Notes under the pieces: generated by a model
Database searches by the model: none
The model's input: the letters and a program-made list of their open reading frames with translations, nothing else
What the model was told of the DNA's origin: nothing
Position numbers and translations under genes: made by a program
In this document: positions 1 through 8,804 of the stretch, piece by piece
Position numbering within the stretch: position 1 is the first letter of the stretch
How the letters are laid out: the number at the start of each line of letters is the position of its first letter
Origin: Halomicroarcula saliterrae
GTDB taxonomy: Archaea; Halobacteriota; Halobacteria; Halobacteriales; Haloarculaceae
DNA: 64,000 nucleotides
Direction: 5' to 3'
NCBI RefSeq assembly: GCF_031624395.1
Contig: NZ_JAMQON010000004.1
Coordinates: 114,893 to 178,892, forward strand

Positions 1-673
1 CGCGCTCGTCCTGCTGACGCTGGTGACGGCGCTGGCGCTCGGACTGGCCGATACAGCCATCGCAGGGGCCGACCGGACGCCGGACGAGCGCAGAGTGGCC
101 GCCGCCACGGCCGCGCAACTGGTCGCCGCGGACGGCGGGCTCACCGACCGGGCCAACGTGCTGAACGGTTCGCGGGTGAACGACTTCGACGGGGCCGCGC
201 TCCGGGGAGAGATACCGGCGACGGGCGACTACGCTGTCGAGGTGGCGCTCGACGGGCGTACCGTTGCGACGACCGGGGACGGCGGTGCGCCGAGCAACGC
301 GAGGCGATCCTCGTCGGGACGCAGTTCCGACGGCGGGACGACGATGCGCCGGCTCGTCCTCGTCAAGCGGACGGACACAGTGTCGCTCACGCCCGGGAGC
401 AGGCGGGTCACGCTGCCGCGGCGGGCCACGAGCGCGACGGTCACGTTCACCCCGGGCAACGGCTCGGCGGTCCGGACGATGCGAGTCAACGACCAGGTCC
501 GTCTGCACAACGACAGCGGCGTTCGGGGGACCGTCGACGTGCGGCTGACGCCCTACGAGACGACGCGCATCGACTTTCAGACGGCAGGCAGGGTCGAAAA
601 CGGCTCCGTACAGGTCACCTACGAGACGCCTCGCACGAAAAAAGCCACGCTGGCGGTGACGGTCGATGTCTAG
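1..673 (+). CDS. Pseudopilin-like secreted protein (DUF7263-like), 5' truncated
   Basis: The reading frame is open to the left edge, so the start lies outside the window. The first visible residues form the end of a hydrophobic helix (LVLLTLVTALALGL), followed by an extracellular-type domain rich in Thr, Arg and Gly with beta-strand character. This arrangement, and its place before two similar single-helix proteins, matches the haloarchaeal pilin-like sets annotated as DUF7261/7262/7263. Its stop overlaps the next start by 8 bp, which suggests translational coupling. The family assignment is from memory of neighbourhood and architecture; the function (envelope or pilus-like assembly) is inferred. 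Confidence 0.6.
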   Translation, partial: ALVLLTLVTALALGLADTAIAGADRTPDERRVAAATAAQLVAADGGLTDRANVLNGSRVNDFDGAALRGEIPATGDYAVEVALDGRTVATTGDGGAPSNARRSSSGRSSDGGTTMRRLVLVKRTDTVSLTPGSRRVTLPRRATSATVTFTPGNGSAVRTMRVNDQVRLHNDSGVRGTVDVRLTPYETTRIDFQTAGRVENGSVQVTYETPRTKKATLAVTVDV

Positions 674-1070
674 GGCGCAACTGCCGCTCTCGCTCGTCGA
701 GGTGGCGCTGGGCGCGACGCTGATTCTCGGTGTCGCCTTCGGATTCACGCTGGCGACGCCGGAGCCGGACACGCGCGGGCCACAACTGACCGCGTACGCC
801 GAGGACACGGCGACGATTCTGCAGAACGACCCCGCGCGACACGACGGGACGACCCGTCTGGGCGAACTCGTCGCCAGCGAGCCGGCCTTCGAGCGCGAGC
901 GAGACGCGCTTGAGCGGCGCGTCGAGCGCATCCTCCCGTCGAACGTCCTGTTCCGGGTCCGAACGCCCTACGGCTCGGTCGGGACGCCGATACCGAAGCG
1001 GACCACGACCGGGACTGCGACGGTGCCGACCGGCGCCGGGACCGTCCGAATCGAGGTGTGGTACGCGTGA
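666..1070 (+). CDS. Pseudopilin-like protein (DUF7262-like)
   Basis: This 134-residue protein begins with SRAQLPLSLVEVALG, a short positively charged lead followed by one hydrophobic helix of about 20 residues. That resembles a class III (prepilin) signal, where the helix stays in the mature pilin. The rest is a soluble domain ending in a Thr/Pro-rich strand region. The ATG lies inside the end of the upstream gene and the stop overlaps the next GTG, so the three genes form one coupled operon. The start is set by this overlap and by the prepilin-like N terminus. A structural role in a type IV pilus-like complex is inferred. Confidence 0.65.
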   Translation: MSRAQLPLSLVEVALGATLILGVAFGFTLATPEPDTRGPQLTAYAEDTATILQNDPARHDGTTRLGELVASEPAFERERDALERRVERILPSNVLFRVRTPYGSVGTPIPKRTTTGTATVPTGAGTVRIEVWYA

Positions 1071-1588
1071 CCGAGCGCGGCCAGCTCGTTCTCGTCGCCG
1101 CGGTGCTGGTCGCCGTCGCGCTCGCGCCCGTCGTCCTCGCGTACCTCCAGCTCGGCTACCACGGCGACGTGCGGGCGACCGCAGCCTACGACGACCCGAC
1201 GGCCGACACCGTTCGCGTTCTCGACCGGACCGTGACCCGCGAGAGCGCCGACGTGCCACGGCGCTACGCGTGGGCTGACCGCGACGCCGCGGTGACCGAC
1301 CTCCGCGGCGACCTGGCACCGGTCCGCTCGCGGCTCGGGAGCGCCGAAATCGAGCGCGGGACCGTCACCGAGATCACCTACAATACGACCGCGGCGCAGG
1401 CGTGGCAGCGTGGCAACTGCCCGGGCGGTCCGGACCGCCAGTTCGGGGACTGTGTCACCGACCGCGGCGTGGTCGTCCAGGGACGCGTCGACCGCACGCA
1501 CGTGCTGGCGGTGGGGTTCGACGTGACGACGACGAGCCAGCGTGGCGAGACGAGGGTGACGGTGGTGCTTCGAGGGCTGGGCGGGTGA
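1067..1588 (+). CDS. Pseudopilin-like protein (DUF7261-like)
   Basis: This 173-residue protein starts at a GTG that shares bases with the preceding TGA (GTGA overlap). A GTG three codons upstream is possible but less typical. The N terminus TERGQLVLVAAVLVAVALAP is a charged RGQ lead plus a single hydrophobic helix, the pattern of haloarchaeal prepilin-like proteins. A later segment holds two Cys (CPGG...GDC) that could form a disulfide outside the cell. It is the last gene of the pseudopilin trio; no terminator is obvious. The processing motif is visible; the assembly role is inferred. Confidence 0.65.
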   Translation: MTERGQLVLVAAVLVAVALAPVVLAYLQLGYHGDVRATAAYDDPTADTVRVLDRTVTRESADVPRRYAWADRDAAVTDLRGDLAPVRSRLGSAEIERGTVTEITYNTTAAQAWQRGNCPGGPDRQFGDCVTDRGVVVQGRVDRTHVLAVGFDVTTTSQRGETRVTVVLRGLGG

Positions 1589-1925
1589 GCAGGGTCTCGG
1601 GAGGGCTCTCGTCTTCTTGCCCTCGCTGGGCGAGAGGAGTGGCCCGACCTGCCCAGTTTCGAGGGGGTCGTCTGACGGCTGACTCCGCGACGTAGCGAAC
1701 CGATATTAGGTGTGCTTACAGTTTATACGAAGGGTTGAAATCCGGACTCAATCCAGTCCTGGACGGGAACTGATGGCTGAACAGACCAACGCCGCGACAC
1801 TCAGCAGGGCACGTCTCTCCGCCGCGCCAGAACACCACACATCCCCGGCCACTCGGGGGACTGTTGTCACGGGGACCGGCGCGACCACTCCTAAACCGTC
1901 CCCGGAGACAGTAGGTGCGTACTGA
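1589..1925. other. Intergenic region upstream of pxpA-like gene
   Basis: This 337-bp gap has a relatively AT-rich segment with a possible TATA box (tttata, about 1727-1732) and a weaker TATA-like stretch (cctaaa, about 1889-1894) some 32 bp before the ATG at 1926. A 50-codon open frame (1773-1925) ends directly against the next start (TGAATG), but its codon use and composition do not look coding. No RNA gene or repeat was seen. Confidence 0.4.
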
Positions 1926-2687
1926 ATGCCCGTCCGCATAAGCATCAACTGCGATATGGGCGAGAGCTTTGGGACGTACACCAAGGGCAGCGATGCCGAA
2001 GTCTGTCCATACATCACGGCGGCGAACATCGCCGCTGGGTTCCACGCGGGTGACCCGCACGTGATGCACGAGACAGTCGCAACCGCGGCCGCCGAGGGCG
2101 TCGATATCGGCGTCCATCCGGGGCTGCCGGACAAGCTCGGCTTCGGCCGGCGCGAGATCGATATCACGCCGACGGAGGCCAGAGAGTACGTGGTGTATCA
2201 AATCGGTGCGTTACGCGCCGTCGCGGCTACACAGGGGCTGGCGCTCACACACGTCAAACCACACGGCGCCCTGTACGCTATCCTCTCGGACAGCGAACAG
2301 CACGCCCGTGCCGTCCTCGAAGGTATCGTCGAGGTGGACCCGACGCTGACATACCTGGCCACGGATATACAGCTCTACGACCTCGCGACGGAGTCTCCCC
2401 TCGACGCGGTGTTCGAGGGGTATGTCGACCTCGACTACCGCGACGACCGGAGCGTCATCATCCCGAAGCGCAAAGAGGCACGTGACCCCACGGTCGTCGC
2501 CGACCGGTTCGTCGAGATCGCGACCGAGGGGACTGTCGAGTCCGTCTCAGGGACCACACTCGATATTCCGGCCGACAGCATCTGTATCCACGGGGACACG
2601 CCAAACGTCGTCGAAATCCTCGATGCGATACACCGGCGTCTCGACGGGACGGACATCGAACTGGTCTCGCTCACGACACAGACGTAG
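1926..2687 (+). CDS. pxpA: LamB/YcsF family protein, PxpA-like 5-oxoprolinase subunit A
   Basis: A 253-residue LamB/YcsF protein of full family length. Family hallmarks are NCDMGESFG near residues 8-16, the segment ANIAAGFHAGDP around 37-48, GVHPGLPD, HVKPHGALY near residue 115, and ICIHGDTP near the C terminus. In bacteria PxpA works with PxpB and PxpC to open 5-oxoproline at the cost of ATP. No pxpB or pxpC is nearby. Instead it sits beside an amidase, a hydantoinase-type enzyme and allophanate hydrolases, so a role in cleaving a lactam or ureide of that pathway is possible. The family is clear; the substrate is not. Confidence 0.85.
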   Translation: MPVRISINCDMGESFGTYTKGSDAEVCPYITAANIAAGFHAGDPHVMHETVATAAAEGVDIGVHPGLPDKLGFGRREIDITPTEAREYVVYQIGALRAVAATQGLALTHVKPHGALYAILSDSEQHARAVLEGIVEVDPTLTYLATDIQLYDLATESPLDAVFEGYVDLDYRDDRSVIIPKRKEARDPTVVADRFVEIATEGTVESVSGTTLDIPADSICIHGDTPNVVEILDAIHRRLDGTDIELVSLTTQT

Positions 2688-2719
2688 GCCCGTCCGGACG
2701 TGCCCAGTTCGCGAAGCGG

Positions 2720-4219
2720 TCAGGTGGGCAGTTCGGGCGCGTGCTCCGGCGGTCGGCGCGGGTCGACTGCCTGTTCGTAGCTGTAGGCGAGCGACAGCAG
2801 GCTCGACTCGCGAAACGGGGTTCCGAGTAACTCGACACCGACCGGGAGTCCGTCGTCGGTAAAGCCCGCCGGCATCGAGACGGCTGGACAGGACGACTGA
2901 GACCCGATAACCGTGTTGGTCGGATACGCCGCCGTATCGATTCCCGCCTGGAGGGTCGCTCGCGTCGGCGGGACGACCTGCACGTCGGGGAAGATCAACG
3001 CATCGAGGTCGTGCTCGGCGTGGACGTACCGTATCTCCCGCTGTAGTGCCTCCTGAGCCGCGACCTTCCGCCAGTACGACTCCGCCGCGGTCGGGTCCGC
3101 CGGACCGTCGGTGGCGATATCGGCAAACAGGTCGAGTTTGTCGTGATAGGCGTCCCGGTCGTACAGTTCCGTGACCGAGTCGACGGGGGCGTCGTCCCGG
3201 GCCGCGAAGAAGTCGTTGAGGTCGCGCTTGGACTGGAGGACGTACAGCGATGTCTCCCGGATTCGCTCGTCGAGGTCCGGTATCGTCACCGGGTCGACCA
3301 GCGTCGCGCCCGCGTCGGCGATTCGTTCGAGGGCCACCTCGACGACCGCGTTGACCGGCTCGGCGTCCGGATCGCCATCGTCGCCGAAGGCGTCCCGGAG
3401 GACGCCCAGACGGGCGCCCGACAGCGCGTCGGTATCCAGCTGGTCGAGGTAGTCAGCAGCCTGGGCCCGGTGGACAGCACCCGTCCACCGGTCCGCGGGG
3501 TCGTAGCCGACCATCACGTCCAGCAACCGCGTCATATCCGTGACAGTACGAGCCATCGGTCCCGCCGTATCCTGGCGCGTGACCAGGGGAGAGAGCCCCG
3601 TGCGGCTGATCAACCCGGTCGTCACCCTGATACCGAACAGGTTGCAACACGAGGCCGGCACGCGGACCGAGCCACCGGTGTCCTCGCCGACACCGACGGT
3701 CCCGAGGTTGGCCGCCACGCCGGCGCCGGTTCCGGCACTCGATCCACCCGGGTCGCGGTCGAGTGCGTACGGGTTCTTGGTCTCACCGAGAACGGAGGAG
3801 TAGCCAAACCAGGAGGCGGCCCAGTCGGGCAGGTTCGTCTTCGCCAGCACGATACCGCCGGCGTCCTTTATCCGTGCGACGAGTTCGGCGTCTTCGGTCG
3901 GCGTGTACTCGCTGAAGGCCTCGGACCCGAAAGAGGTCGGTATCCCGGCCGTTTCGGCCTGGTCCTTGACCAGCACGGGAATCCCGTGGAGTGGGCCCAC
4001 CGGGCCGCTGGCCGCGAACTCGTCGTCGAGTGTCGCCGCCCGTGCTCTGGCGTCCGGGTTCACGGTGACGATCGCGGTCAGTTCGGGTCCGTCACGGTCG
4101 TACGCCGCGATGCGGTCGAGATACGTCTCGACGAGTTCCGCGCTCGTCAGTGTCCCCTCGTCCATCGCCCGATGTATCTCCCCGATAGTCGCTTCCGGGA
4201 CCGAGAGGGGGCTACTCAT
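2720..4219 (-). CDS. Amidase signature family amidohydrolase
   Basis: A 499-residue amidase-signature enzyme. The Ser-cisSer-Lys catalytic set is visible: Lys85 in VLVKDQ, cis-Ser160 in DPGGSSAG and nucleophile Ser184 in DTGGSVRVP, with the family spacing. The start MSSPLSVP was chosen because upstream codons are atypical; its ATG overlaps the 3' end of the hydantoinase-type gene by 8 bp, so the two are coupled. Members cleave linear amides, ureidomalonate, indoleacetamide or aminoacyl-tRNA amides. A linear product of the partner ring-opening enzyme is a likely substrate, but this is inference. Confidence 0.85.
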   Translation of the reverse strand: MSSPLSVPEATIGEIHRAMDEGTLTSAELVETYLDRIAAYDRDGPELTAIVTVNPDARARAATLDDEFAASGPVGPLHGIPVLVKDQAETAGIPTSFGSEAFSEYTPTEDAELVARIKDAGGIVLAKTNLPDWAASWFGYSSVLGETKNPYALDRDPGGSSAGTGAGVAANLGTVGVGEDTGGSVRVPASCCNLFGIRVTTGLISRTGLSPLVTRQDTAGPMARTVTDMTRLLDVMVGYDPADRWTGAVHRAQAADYLDQLDTDALSGARLGVLRDAFGDDGDPDAEPVNAVVEVALERIADAGATLVDPVTIPDLDERIRETSLYVLQSKRDLNDFFAARDDAPVDSVTELYDRDAYHDKLDLFADIATDGPADPTAAESYWRKVAAQEALQREIRYVHAEHDLDALIFPDVQVVPPTRATLQAGIDTAAYPTNTVIGSQSSCPAVSMPAGFTDDGLPVGVELLGTPFRESSLLSLAYSYEQAVDPRRPPEHAPELPT

Positions 4220-5600
4220 GCCGGTTCCCCCAGGAGGGTATCTCGCGCTCGACGAACTCGCCGTAGCCGGCATCCTGAACGATTTCGCCGTCGTCGGCGA
4301 CCAGTTCACCGCGCACGTAGGTCTGTTCGACCGTCCCGACCTCCCGGCCCTCGTAGACGGAGAAGTCCGCGATAGAGGCGTTGTCCGCGGGGTCGATCGG
4401 GCTGGTGCGAGTCGGGTCGAACACGACGATGTCCGCGTGTGTGCCCGGCGTAATCGTCCCCTTGTTCTCGAGCCCGAATATCCGGGCCGGGTTCGCGGCC
4501 AGTTTCCTGACGAGGAACGGGTAACTGAACTCGCGTTCCGACACGGCCTCGTCGTGAAACACCGGCAGACTCCGCTGCAACGAGTTCATCCCGTAGGTCC
4601 CCTCCCACCACGGGTAGACCTGTTTCTGTTCGGTCGTATAGCCGCAGTGGTCGGTCGAGACGACATCTATGGTGCCGCGGTCGAGATGTTCGAACATCGC
4701 TTCGTTGTCGTCCGGTTTTCGGAGAGGCGGGGCAGCCATCGGGAGGAGCCCGACCTCATCGAACAACGAATCGTCCGCGACGGTGTACTGGGTACACGTT
4801 TCGGCCCGTATCAGCTCCCCGTGGTCGTCGCGGTGCTCGGCGATAACGTCGGCCGCCTTTCGGCAGGTGGTGTGGATGCCGTAGTACCGGCAGCCGGCCT
4901 CCATCGCCATCGTGATCGCGTTGTCGGCGGCCATCGCCTCCGCGTAGTCCGGCCGCGATTTCGGATAGTACTCCGGTTCCCCGTTGTCGGCGGCTTTGAA
5001 CCGGTCGGTGATGACCTCACAGACCGACGAGTCCTCCGTGTGGAGCACGGCGACGAGGTCGTAGTCCGCGGCCTCCTGTAACACCTCGTTGATGAACCCA
5101 CTGGACAGGCCGAACTCGTAGGCCGTGAACATCTTTATCGAGGTTACGCCGCGCTCTATCACCTCGGGGAACTCCTCGAACACGGCGTAATCGTCGCGCG
5201 TGATCGCCCCGTGGAGGCTGTAGTCGATGAGCGTGTCGGCCGCCTTCTCCTGTTTGCGCTCGATGCCTTCGAGCAACGTACTCGGTTCGTCCCAGATGCT
5301 TCCCTCGCTGTCCCAGGCCTGCCAGGCGAAGTCGATGAAGGTCGTGGTCCCGCCCAGCGCCGCGGCCTTCGAGGCCGTCTCGTAGGTGTCGTTCGAGAAC
5401 ATGTCGTCCAGATGGACGTGGACGTCGACCGCACCGGGAAGGACCATCTTCCCCGACGCGTCGACTGTCGTCTCCGCGTCCGGCAGCGTCGACTGGTCAC
5501 CGACGGCGACGATCTGCTCGCCGTCGATCGCGACGTCCGCCTCGACTGTTCCGTCCGGGTTGACGACGGTACCGTTCGTGATGACTGTATCGACCGTCAT
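4212..5600 (-). CDS. Cyclic amidohydrolase, dihydropyrimidinase/hydantoinase type
   Basis: A 462-residue amidohydrolase-superfamily enzyme. The binuclear metal ligands expected for D-hydantoinase/dihydropyrimidinase are all visible: His61 and His63 (DVHVHL), the carboxylated Lys156 (SIKMF), His187 (VLHTED), His243 (GIHTTC) and Asp317 (STDHCG). These enzymes open cyclic ureides or imides such as dihydrouracil, hydantoin or allantoin to N-carbamoyl acids. Start at ATG 5600, with a TATA-like ctatacc 24-30 bp upstream on the minus strand, suggesting a leaderless transcript. The gene overlaps the amidase that follows. The exact ring substrate cannot be told from sequence. Confidence 0.88.
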   Translation of the reverse strand: MTVDTVITNGTVVNPDGTVEADVAIDGEQIVAVGDQSTLPDAETTVDASGKMVLPGAVDVHVHLDDMFSNDTYETASKAAALGGTTTFIDFAWQAWDSEGSIWDEPSTLLEGIERKQEKAADTLIDYSLHGAITRDDYAVFEEFPEVIERGVTSIKMFTAYEFGLSSGFINEVLQEAADYDLVAVLHTEDSSVCEVITDRFKAADNGEPEYYPKSRPDYAEAMAADNAITMAMEAGCRYYGIHTTCRKAADVIAEHRDDHGELIRAETCTQYTVADDSLFDEVGLLPMAAPPLRKPDDNEAMFEHLDRGTIDVVSTDHCGYTTEQKQVYPWWEGTYGMNSLQRSLPVFHDEAVSEREFSYPFLVRKLAANPARIFGLENKGTITPGTHADIVVFDPTRTSPIDPADNASIADFSVYEGREVGTVEQTYVRGELVADDGEIVQDAGYGEFVEREIPSWGNRHE

Positions 5601-6017
5601 ACCACGAACAGCAGTCGCCACACGGTATAGCTGTACAAAACCGCAACTCTTTCATAATAAGACTCTCCCTGTGCTAGTAGTATCCGTTTATATACTACAG
5701 GCAGTCGGAAATTTCGCGCCCTTTTTTACAACAATCGGTTCCGTCACGTCCGCCAACACAGTGGTTGCAAGGCGGCCGGAACCGGTGTCAACACGGCGGC
5801 ACGGAACGTGAGAGCAGCCTCGGGAGCCAGCAGTCGACACCCCGAGCCGGGTCGACATACGTCCAGTCTGAACCGCAATGTCACCGCAAACTGACCGTAC
5901 GTCAATCGCCCACGAGTTAGCGTATTAGGCACTCTAATGCCCATCTATTGTATAGACAGAACTATTATACGTCGAAATTCGACCAGTCCAAACGAAGTAC
6001 GAGGAGACAACGCACAT
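5601..6017. promoter_or_regulatory. Divergent promoter region, hydantoinase-type and isochorismatase-fold genes
   Basis: This 417-bp gap separates divergent genes. On the minus strand a TATA-like sequence lies at about 5624-5630, right for a leaderless start at 5600. On the plus strand ctattatac at about 5962-5970 is a TATA candidate and gaggag at 6001-6006 is a Shine-Dalgarno-like site 11 bases before ATG 6018. Around 5690-5730 there is an AT-rich stretch with a run of six T. No gene was recognised. Confidence 0.45.
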
Positions 6018-6869
6018 ATGTCAAACCAAGATTTCGTCCAAGCGCCTCGAGACGGTCGCGGGACGTACCTCGAAAAAGTCACAGAGGCGTACGAGCGATA
6101 CCAGGAGACGGGAGTCATCCACTACCCGGAGTGGCTCTACGGCCCGCCGAAAGGCGAGCTGTTTCGAGTCGAGGTAGAGGACTGCCCCGAGTTCGGTGAG
6201 ACCGCCGAACTCGAGTTCGACTCGGGGCGCACGGCGTTCCTCTCGATAGACATGCAGCAGGACTTCTGTGGCTACGACGGCTACGTCGATACGATGGGGT
6301 ACGACCTCGGTCAGACGCGCCGGGCTGTCGAACCGATCAAAGAGGTGCTCGAGACGGTCCGGCGGACCGAGATCGACGTCGTCCACACGCGGGAGGGCCA
6401 CGACCCGCAGCTCGCGGACGCCCCGTTCAACAAGCTGCTGCGCAGCAAGATGGCGGGTGATGGCCACGGCATCGGGGAGACGCCGCCCGGCGGTGTCGGT
6501 CCGCTGCTGACGCGGGGCCACGAGAACTGGGACATCATCGACGAACTGGCCCCCGAAGCCGGCGAGCCGGTGGTCGACAAACCCACCAAAGGGGCGTTCG
6601 GAAACACCAACATCGACATGGTACTGAATCGGCTCGGAGCGACGCATCTCGTCATCGCCGGCATCACGACCGACGTCTGTGTGCACACGATAATGCGCGA
6701 AGCCAACGACCGCGGCTACTGGTGTACCCTTCTGAAGGACGCGACCGGCGCCACCGACCCCGGCAACCGGGACGCCGCCATCAAATCCGTCAAGATGCAG
6801 GGCGGGGTCTTCGGTTGGGTGTCGGACACAGAACGGTTCACCGAGGCCGTCGAATCGGCACTGGTATAA
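6018..6869 (+). CDS. Isochorismatase-fold cysteine hydrolase, biuret/ureide amidohydrolase-like
   Basis: A 283-residue cysteine hydrolase. The Asp-Lys-Cys catalytic set is visible: Asp78 in LSIDMQQDF, Lys188 in VDKPTKGAF and Cys221 in GITTDVCVH. The C-terminal FGWVSDTERF block is shared with biuret hydrolase and RutB-like enzymes that cleave carbamoyl or ureido groups. About 70 extra N-terminal residues precede the fold. The start MSNQDF was chosen for a GAGGAG ribosome site; an upstream in-frame ATG at 5937 would add 27 non-conserved residues. It is divergent from the hydantoinase-type gene and two genes from allophanate hydrolases, so conversion of biuret-like compounds to allophanate is plausible. 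Confidence 0.82.
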   Translation: MSNQDFVQAPRDGRGTYLEKVTEAYERYQETGVIHYPEWLYGPPKGELFRVEVEDCPEFGETAELEFDSGRTAFLSIDMQQDFCGYDGYVDTMGYDLGQTRRAVEPIKEVLETVRRTEIDVVHTREGHDPQLADAPFNKLLRSKMAGDGHGIGETPPGGVGPLLTRGHENWDIIDELAPEAGEPVVDKPTKGAFGNTNIDMVLNRLGATHLVIAGITTDVCVHTIMREANDRGYWCTLLKDATGATDPGNRDAAIKSVKMQGGVFGWVSDTERFTEAVESALV

Positions 6870-7092
6870 CGGCCCCGAGTCCCGTTTTCTCTCTTCTACC
6901 GGCCACGCTGTGGATAACGGGCAAGCAGTCCCTCGCATCCCGCACAACCAGTAGCAGTCACATCCGGACGAACACTCCGTCGGAGCGCGACGAACGACCG
7001 TCTCCGGATTAAACGCCGTCGACTCTGGGACGACAGCAACCGCCGTCTGGGACGGGTCGAGTTGGTAGCGATACCGAAAAAAACGACCGCCG

Positions 7093-8460
7093 TCAGTCGT
7101 CGCTCGGTGACGTCGAGACCGATTGCTCGTAGGACTCGAACGTCGATCCCATCCGGTCGTCACCCAACACCCGCGTCCCTACCCGCATCGCGATGGGGTA
7201 GACGACTAGCGTCAGGATAAGGCCCAGTGCACCCGGTAGTGCTTCGGGGATGTTCTGATACGCGTAGTAATTGAGACCGACAGCCGCGAACAGCGCGACG
7301 AGGGCGGCCCAGTTGAAGTCCGCTGTGCGGACGTCGTCGTAGCCACGCGAGCGCAGCAGGAAGTAGTCGGCGATGACGATGCCCCCGATCGGTGGCACGA
7401 CGATACCTATCAGGAGGAGCCAGCTCTGGAGCTGGGAGATGACCTCCGTGATCGCCGTCACGTACGCCGCGACGATGGCGATCAGGCCGGCGACGCGCCA
7501 GCTAACCAGGTCTGAGAGGTTGGTGTACGCCATCGTCGCCCCGTAGTTACAGGCGTCACACGTCGACCAGAGACTGACCACGGCCGCCGCGACGATGGGA
7601 ACCGACCCCAGCACGCCGATCATCCCGAAGTAGGGGTTGAGCGAGGCCAGCGCGGCGGCACTCAGTGCCCCGACGAGCATCATCACCGTGTTGCAGATCA
7701 GGAAGGCGATGACCGTCGCGACGATAACCTGTTTCTTGTTCTCCGCGAACCGGACAATGTCGCCCGTCGCGGTGCCACTCACGGCGAACGTCCCCCACGT
7801 GAGTCCCACGCCGACGAGGAACGGAATCGACTCGCCGGGTGCCGGCTGACTCAGAATCGACGTCCCGGCGGGGATCACCTGTGCGAACAGGATGTATCCG
7901 ACAAAGAGCAGCATAATCGGGATGACGAGCTTCTCGACGATCTCGGACATCGCGTCGACACCAAGCACTGCCGGAATCCCGAACGCGAGGACGACCAGAG
8001 TGATGAGGACGTACCAGTTCGGGTCGTAGGCCGCCCGAATCACGTCGGCGGCGAGCCACGCCTGGAACGCGTACCAGCCGTTGACGAGTATCCCGAGAAC
8101 GGCGATGGGCAGTAACGCCCCTTTCCGACCGAACGCCTCTCTGACCTGTAACGGGAAATTGAGGCCCCCGTCGACGGCTGCGACACCGATGAGGGTCGCG
8201 TAGATGGCGAGGATGACGTTCCCGATGACGATGGCGTACAGCGCTTCGGGCATCCCCAGCCCCATGTATATCTGGCTCCCGATGAACGCGATGGAGTAGG
8301 CGATTGCGAACCCGATCCACACCGTCGCGGGTTTCCAGATGCCCTTGCGTTCACTGTCCGGCACCCGCTGGTCCGAATACTCGTCGCGCTCCGAGTCCTG
8401 TTTGAAGAATTCCCGTAATTTCTGTACGATTCCACTGCTGTCACCGGTTGTGGATGACAT
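7093..8460 (-). CDS. NCS1-family nucleobase/ureide permease
   Basis: A 455-residue integral membrane protein with about twelve hydrophobic segments. Its composition and length fit the NCS1 (purine-cytosine permease, CodB-like) family, which imports cytosine, uracil, allantoin, hydantoins or thiamine with cations. Motifs include a first helix region with IAYSIAFIGSQIYMGLG, the block GLTWGTFAVSGTATGDIVRF in mid-protein, and a late PPIGGIVIADYFLLR typical of NCS1 helix 9-10. The start MSSTTGDS has a TTTAAGTA box 23-30 bp upstream. Its setting among ureide-degrading enzymes suggests it imports their cyclic substrate. Confidence 0.85.
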   Translation of the reverse strand: MSSTTGDSSGIVQKLREFFKQDSERDEYSDQRVPDSERKGIWKPATVWIGFAIAYSIAFIGSQIYMGLGMPEALYAIVIGNVILAIYATLIGVAAVDGGLNFPLQVREAFGRKGALLPIAVLGILVNGWYAFQAWLAADVIRAAYDPNWYVLITLVVLAFGIPAVLGVDAMSEIVEKLVIPIMLLFVGYILFAQVIPAGTSILSQPAPGESIPFLVGVGLTWGTFAVSGTATGDIVRFAENKKQVIVATVIAFLICNTVMMLVGALSAAALASLNPYFGMIGVLGSVPIVAAAVVSLWSTCDACNYGATMAYTNLSDLVSWRVAGLIAIVAAYVTAITEVISQLQSWLLLIGIVVPPIGGIVIADYFLLRSRGYDDVRTADFNWAALVALFAAVGLNYYAYQNIPEALPGALGLILTLVVYPIAMRVGTRVLGDDRMGSTFESYEQSVSTSPSDD

Positions 8461-8804
8461 ACATCGAAGCGTCTCGGAGAGATACTTAAACATTATCAGC
8501 CCATGAGTAATGATTCTTTGTAGCCCTGCGTGTTCTTGGTTGACAAAGTTGCGATATCGTCGCCGAAACCGGACGATTGGAAAGGGAAGTTCGGTCCGTG
8601 GCGAGCCGTCTATCTCGTCGCCGCGGTTCCGTTGCTATTCGTCCATTTATACGGCGTATAACTGGGCATATCAAACGGGATGGCGCTGGTGATTATATTT
8701 TACATATGGATACTACGAAGCGATAAAGTACCCGTCCGGAACTGCACACTGTCGTATACGATGAGACGACTGCCACGGCAGGCAATGGGTTCGGGAGACG
8801 GCAG
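8461..8804. promoter_or_regulatory. Divergent promoter region, permease and first allophanate hydrolase
   Basis: This 344-bp region lies between divergent genes. The minus-strand TATA candidate is at 8483-8490, correctly placed for a leaderless start at 8460. For the plus strand, AT-rich gattatattttacatatgg lies around 8691-8710 and a weaker tcgtatacg near 8752. No open frame of coding character and no stable RNA was seen. Confidence 0.5.

Noticed and set aside
1773..1925. A 50-codon frame ending flush against the pxpA-like start (TGAATG)
   Set aside because: Third-position G+C is low for this genome, the peptide is Ala/Thr-rich without motifs, and the adjoining start has its own TATA-like box.
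5601..6017. Riboswitch or small RNA in the gap between the divergent ureide genes
   Set aside because: No stable fold or conserved motif was seen; TATA and ribosome-site elements account for the region.
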